Positions 25,501-26,014 of a DNA stretch of 26,014 bases are shown one piece after another (position 1 is the first letter of the stretch; each line of letters starts with the position of its first letter). The notes under the pieces are model-generated. The model was not told the DNA's origin. It saw only the letters and a list, made by a program, of their open reading frames with translations, and did not search any database. The position numbers and the translations under genes were made by a program. The stretch lies in contig DJSG01000038.1 of NCBI GenBank assembly GCA_002440265.1, positions 636 to 26,649 on the forward strand. Direction: 5' to 3'. Origin of the DNA: Bacteroidales bacterium UBA6340 (GTDB lineage Bacteria > Bacteroidota > Bacteroidia > Bacteroidales > Paludibacteraceae).

Positions 25501-25797
25501 CTGGTAAAACGCCTTGCCGGCTCCACGCAGATTTTGGTCGGTACGCTCCGTAAGGATGTGTCGTTCGGCTTGTACGATATGTACGGACACCGTATCGCTT
25601 TGGAGAAACTGCCGGTGGCTGACCCCAACGATGTCGAGATCGTTACCGAGGCAAGTGGGCAGGAGCGGCTGCTCAATATAACCGACCCGGGTTCCGGTAC
25701 AATTTTCACGTTAGATCCGAACAACATCTATTTCTACGTATTCTTCCTCAACGAGAAACAGCGTATTGCATCGGGCAAACTGATAGTCGTTCCATAG
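16513..25797 (+). CDS. Giant secreted PCMD/cadherin-like repeat protein
   Basis: Encodes 3094 residues. A signal peptide (MKRIYLAILVAVSSLYTTVYAQ region, cut near 21) fixes the start at 16513, about 100 nt after a good promoter. Residues 24-264 form a PCMD-like beta-sandwich (LPNAGFEDW, later SLYVDDVELIY). Then 15 repeats of about 84 residues fill 265-1529, a second PCMD-like module 1530-1717 (IPNGEFTAW to LYVDYLRLSY), 15 more repeats 1718-2983, and a 111-residue C-terminal domain ending SGKLIVVP. Each repeat follows the cadherin-like beta-sandwich pattern (PF12733): LxxIxVdGkxLxGF, a YTvxLPxGTT strand, and VTAExGxxxTYTITF. A filamentous surface or secreted protein, perhaps carbohydrate-binding or adhesive, is inferred. 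No catalytic motif was seen. The reading frame is intact throughout. Confidence 0.9.
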   Translation: MKRIYLAILVAVSSLYTTVYAQQLPNAGFEDWSGAAFDGNAQPAGWNVSNVTQFGFKFNFAHKEAGHTGSASMMVQDQSVGAAGITEVSPGYFSLGQPWVYIKSLTTVNEATAGTEGGVSWKYRPDTMSVWIKRTGSNVTREDFYLLYYAWSGTAQSSKYKGKNGKCTSVSKTNEESDIRQALDANECGTDQKANQIAEGMWREKKEYGDWTNIRVPIYYMNSDVPTMMNIIFSASNYPNFRANSGLYDGNSLYVDDVELIYSSKIQKIYIDDKEWRGFDPNSSEEQSYSLGRSATAIPKIEAYRGAGSLTNAAGKTANFTGRLLTGDEISITQGAIDGAATVITVKAEDGKSTSTYRIKFVREASTNAKLANIYVNGTAVSNFKAGVFTYNIALPYGTTAVPVVTADAAEDAQTVEITQATSTTGTATIRVTAADKKTTATYTIQFSVAQLADNTLHDIQVNGKSIPGFIPSQTIYRVSLPTGTTRMPTVKGVSAYPAGAQTITYTAPASIDGGTYQIAVTTPGNQVPKVYKLNFRLEASTYSYLKDLQVEGGYITDFQPDNLTYYVTLPMGTTALPKITYEQGDEYQTVSISEGGLDGTTRVTVTAASGDQTVYKIVFSTLKSEISTLKGIRIGGVDLEGFSPDKTDYTYTLPIGTTELPSIEPIKNDEYQTVNIIAGGINGTTRITVMAGNGNTTIYQIAFSVSQASDATLQMIYIDGKPLEGYNKEQLEYTINLPQGTTRQPVVTYTPNDEYQTITVRQGSKVEDDYKITVRPQTGASRTYILHFRVATSANTSLNMIYVDGKPLEGFAADITEYTYHLPEGVSTIPAVSFDKGDAAQKVLSMCEDNIHTITVTAESGDKRTYTITFIIKKSENAFLRMIYLDGDSLQGFEKTLLTYSVPLTGGVSPTITVDKEAGQQVTITAPYAAGTAQIRVAPESGAPNIYTITFTAEAMVAAQLQAIFVDGKPLEGFTPAVTNYDLTYTDALPTVTYTAEEGQTVQVLRHGETTVLYVQNGQATAAYTLTFSRPASNDCTLAAILLDGTPMADYKPEQKDYTINLPAGSQPQVVTYTKGNDRQVVYFGQAAENQMAITVVAETGLMATYTVTFHIAKYDDARLMDMQVAGHDIAFDPDKTDYTLSLDEGASLPQLTYTPRNGQHIIAADISADKQQVSVTAESGSTKTYTVSYTRVRSTNALLADILVNGKSINGFQPTLFHYTDTLAWRTRVVPNIFAVGQLPNQTITTCYSSVNGTTTIRVLAADGTTANTYSIRFPVRKSANTALEDLYLNAENAELTFSPATTDYTVWLPYQSTQSPTFTFTPAEEEQQIDYILRPLGQPNTITVTAENGDRRTYSVTFRDSLATAPNNLDSLVIRETGEKLDIQGTEFTIALPYGTRSLTVDYAKAFDEQTVWVQPGGITDTTRITVRSNRPDDPVHIYTLIPQLETQNPAVLQSITIDGKPITGFDKNRFTYVCNRTTTTTPRIVTTKEKGVEVIVDKIDTQHWKATVTAGNQSNTYTIFFHYPKDIIPNGEFTAWTKTATTKSDKPSEWNAPGDYKNTIGAESIKDGVKKENASAVLLQTWYVWAAGGSVPAVINLADMTVSLNVASGSTVTPSGFIGFHNTPDAATINYKYTDKAGDGALFRFKFFDSEGNEHVFDHRQTTTSNTYADHTLALGTDGVSVSGMDVIIDASGKYPKSGHTAKLYVDYLRLSYNSTLKSLRVNNAPASLKGNAFTATLTDPEYTAIPELAFTGEVSDQAQNVVWQPETQSGNYGIRRATITNYAEDGTSTAYTLQVRRPLDTRNMLRALLLDGDTIQGFAPEKTDYTVHLASTTRHLPSVFPHPMSSLQTVTTSYADSVLTITVAPETGESRVYTIRFVTDLSDDTTLANLSGVTDFDPDTRDYTIAAASMPTIAFAKQTDGQTVYAVFGAEKATLSVTAENGAKGTYTVMLQKPVVTTTGQLSEIALNGNIPSDFAVDKYDYTAERPDLVTFVRANEQDSVVFVQTAERMQWQVFGTEQHTYTLTYPTDLSSNTRLAAILLDGKSYSDFDPAVSSYTIRTDTMLHIDVQKAEEAQQVRVSLDTDNNTYTLCVIAEDGTESTPYTISVKPVLSGNSLLRSIRLDNTEISGFNPATLQYTVTLPAPAVKIAEPQMPSLTYITGDEAQSVELTAGRLGSNTYLTVTSEDGHISEYSVLVQAEPSHNADLTGIIVNGVPVSHFEAGRHYYSVRTEGEPDIEWTSEDNFQTVTRIASQAGDSEYILHVVAQDGVTTQDYIVEVFKETLSDDATLANILLNGHTFSEFEPSLNPRLSFSSMQNVYQINLPAGSTLLPEVSASLRVDGQSVSTTIEGMTVYLDVTAADGTTTNRYTLDFVVPLSANADLAMIYLDGDSLPAFATGTYYYPVTLPIGVHSLPEVVAQKAETGQQVMTDISDNYATISVLAEDGITRATYTVAFAFSKSDADTLQMIYADEVPVEGFVPRTFYYVLSLPVGTTAFPELAWTNADEWQTVRIDTLQHTDRNLVRQLVVTSESGRSNYYTVAYSIQQSAVDTLQMIYIDEKPLADFAATTTEYWYTVPANATEVPSVYPLQGDRYQTVSVSQTAETMAAKSLGVKTEIEVIAGNGASRTYIIHYPMALSDETTLDMIYVAGKSLSDFDSERFSYKVNLPMETVNIPLVTVQKKEDAQQVEITTDADTVFVKVTAEDLSQATYTLVFERVKSANANLQNIELGDGLTIDFAPAHYDYAVTIPYGQTTLPTITPVKAEEEQTVEQSAPELLPNGEQMVTLLVTAPNGIDQCAYTITFSFAKNGDATLAAIYVRGNLLEGFRSDSVEYTLAYPVGSTIADFAGLQEISYTLSDEQAHAEASIDNAGTILITVTAQDGTMLTYLIHQTVLTDTDNSVSMIYFDDVELADFDPEQDFYTYYIVEGMTAPKVTAEALSPFAEISVKEASVGDTCIISCTSQSGETRRYYIWFAQSELNDALTPTANDVLVKRLAGSTQILVGTLRKDVSFGLYDMYGHRIALEKLPVADPNDVEIVTEASGQERLLNITDPGSGTIFTLDPNNIYFYVFFLNEKQRIASGKLIVVP
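16582..17304 (+). other. PCMD-like domain 1 of the giant protein
   Basis: Residues 24-264. It starts LPNAGFEDWSG, with a conserved Trp and GWN, and ends SLYVDDVELIYSS, as in the putative carbohydrate metabolism domain (PF13201) that sits at the N-terminus of many Bacteroidetes surface proteins. Sugar binding is suggested by its fold family but not demonstrated. Confidence 0.6.
17305..21099 (+). repeat. Fifteen cadherin-like repeats, block 1
   Basis: 1265 residues, average 84 per repeat. The most similar neighbours are repeats 6, 7 and 9, all with DGKPLEG (nt 18661-18690, 18922-18948 and 19411-19437). Repeats otherwise diverge strongly, so this is an old tandem array. Confidence 0.75.
21100..21663 (+). 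other. PCMD-like domain 2, internal
   Basis: Residues 1530-1717. It opens IIPNGEFTAWTKT and ends AKLYVDYLRLSY, repeating the first-and-last-strand pattern of domain 1 in the middle of the protein. The N-terminal similarity to a mature secreted-protein start suggests it was once the beginning of a separate gene. Confidence 0.6.
21664..25461 (+). repeat. Fifteen cadherin-like repeats, block 2
   Basis: 1266 residues, average 84 per repeat. Several units are short or irregular (for example the two at about 22180-22610), and unit 8 carries an insertion around FSSMQNVYQ (about 23460). The C-terminal half has more regular members with MIYxD phrases. Confidence 0.75.
25462..25794 (+). other. C-terminal domain, putative type IX sorting signal
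   Basis: Residues 2984-3094. VSFGLYDMYGHRIALEKLP, then YFYVFFLNEKQRIASGKLIV resemble the type A sorting domain of the Por/type IX system (xxYDxxGRxV ... GxYxVxV...KxxV). The variant has no YD-GR-V exact match, so cleavage and anchoring by this route are likely but not certain. Confidence 0.55.
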
Positions 25798-25826
25798 CGA
25801 TTGGTTTTTACACATAGCCTTTAATG

Positions 25827-25864
25827 AAGGGCTGTCTGATACGTGTTATCGGGCAGCCCTTTTT
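25827..25864 (+). terminator. Strong intrinsic terminator of the giant gene
   Basis: A 14-15 bp stem (25827-25841 with 25847-25861, including three G-U pairs) has a 5-nt loop cgtgt and runs into TTTTTG. It lies 30 bp after the stop codon. Confidence 0.85.
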
Positions 25865-26014
25865 GTATGGGTAGGTGCGGTTAATTAGTTGTTAATCAGG
25901 TTGTTGTAACAAATTAAACGGATATATGCCGGAATGTGCAATAGATAACCTGCTGAAATACAAGCAAAAACCGCCTAATCACGTACGAATCACATAGACC
26001 TGATGGCATAAGGC
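25865..26014. other. Right-edge spacer, no gene seen
   Basis: A 23-codon ORF from an ATG near 25926 is too short and unrecognised to call. No promoter match of the type found elsewhere is evident. Confidence 0.4.

Noticed and set aside
25926..25997. 23-codon ORF at the right edge
   Set aside because: Very short, unrecognised and without a promoter match.

Overview
The window looks like chromosomal DNA of a Bacteroidales bacterium; the genus cannot be fixed from sequence alone. Three things point there. Promoters match the Bacteroidetes sigma-ABfr pattern (TTG or TTTG, about 20 bp, then TAnnTTTGC). Start codons lack Shine-Dalgarno sequences. The protein families are typical of the group: FISUMP-domain protein, DUF4491, PCMD plus cadherin-like repeat protein with a putative type IX sorting domain, and an Mpi-like invertase. 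Coding is dense, with AT-rich spacers.

Layout. 1-500 is non-coding and carries short palindromic repeats. 517-3599 (+) holds a small putative lipoprotein and pyruvate phosphate dikinase. 3600-4560 is a repeat-rich spacer with a terminator, a second copy of the palindromic repeat unit, an orphan promoter and a decayed piece of a type IIG restriction-modification gene. 4560-5171 (-) is a small serine recombinase of the invertase type. 5281-6675 (-) is a secreted FISUMP-domain protein. 7125-9380 (+) is a PiT-family phosphate transporter. 9533-13922 (-) holds DUF4491 and a three-gene operon: imelysin lipoprotein, di-heme lipoprotein, ResB/CcsA-type cytochrome c maturation protein. 14601-16052 (+) is a divergent outer-membrane porin-like gene. 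16513-25797 (+) encodes a 3094-residue secreted repeat protein, followed by a strong terminator.

How the genes fit together. The imelysin, di-heme protein, cytochrome c maturation and porin genes look like one envelope system, probably for iron or another metal. The two divergent promoters, 14240-14283 (-) and 14523-14566 (+), share a 44-bp module identical at 37 positions, which argues for common control. The cytochrome maturation gene overlaps the di-heme gene by 11 nt and probably serves it. The giant protein has a PCMD domain, 15 cadherin-like repeats, a second PCMD-like domain, 15 more repeats and a C-terminal domain. The two repeat blocks are almost equal in length (1265 and 1266 residues), which suggests an ancient fusion or duplication.

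The most unusual items are the twin promoter modules, the symmetric giant protein, the recombinase whose stop codon abuts the restriction-modification remnant, and the composite palindromic repeat unit on both sides of the dikinase transcription unit. Everything comes from reading the sequence by eye; no database searches or folding programs were run.
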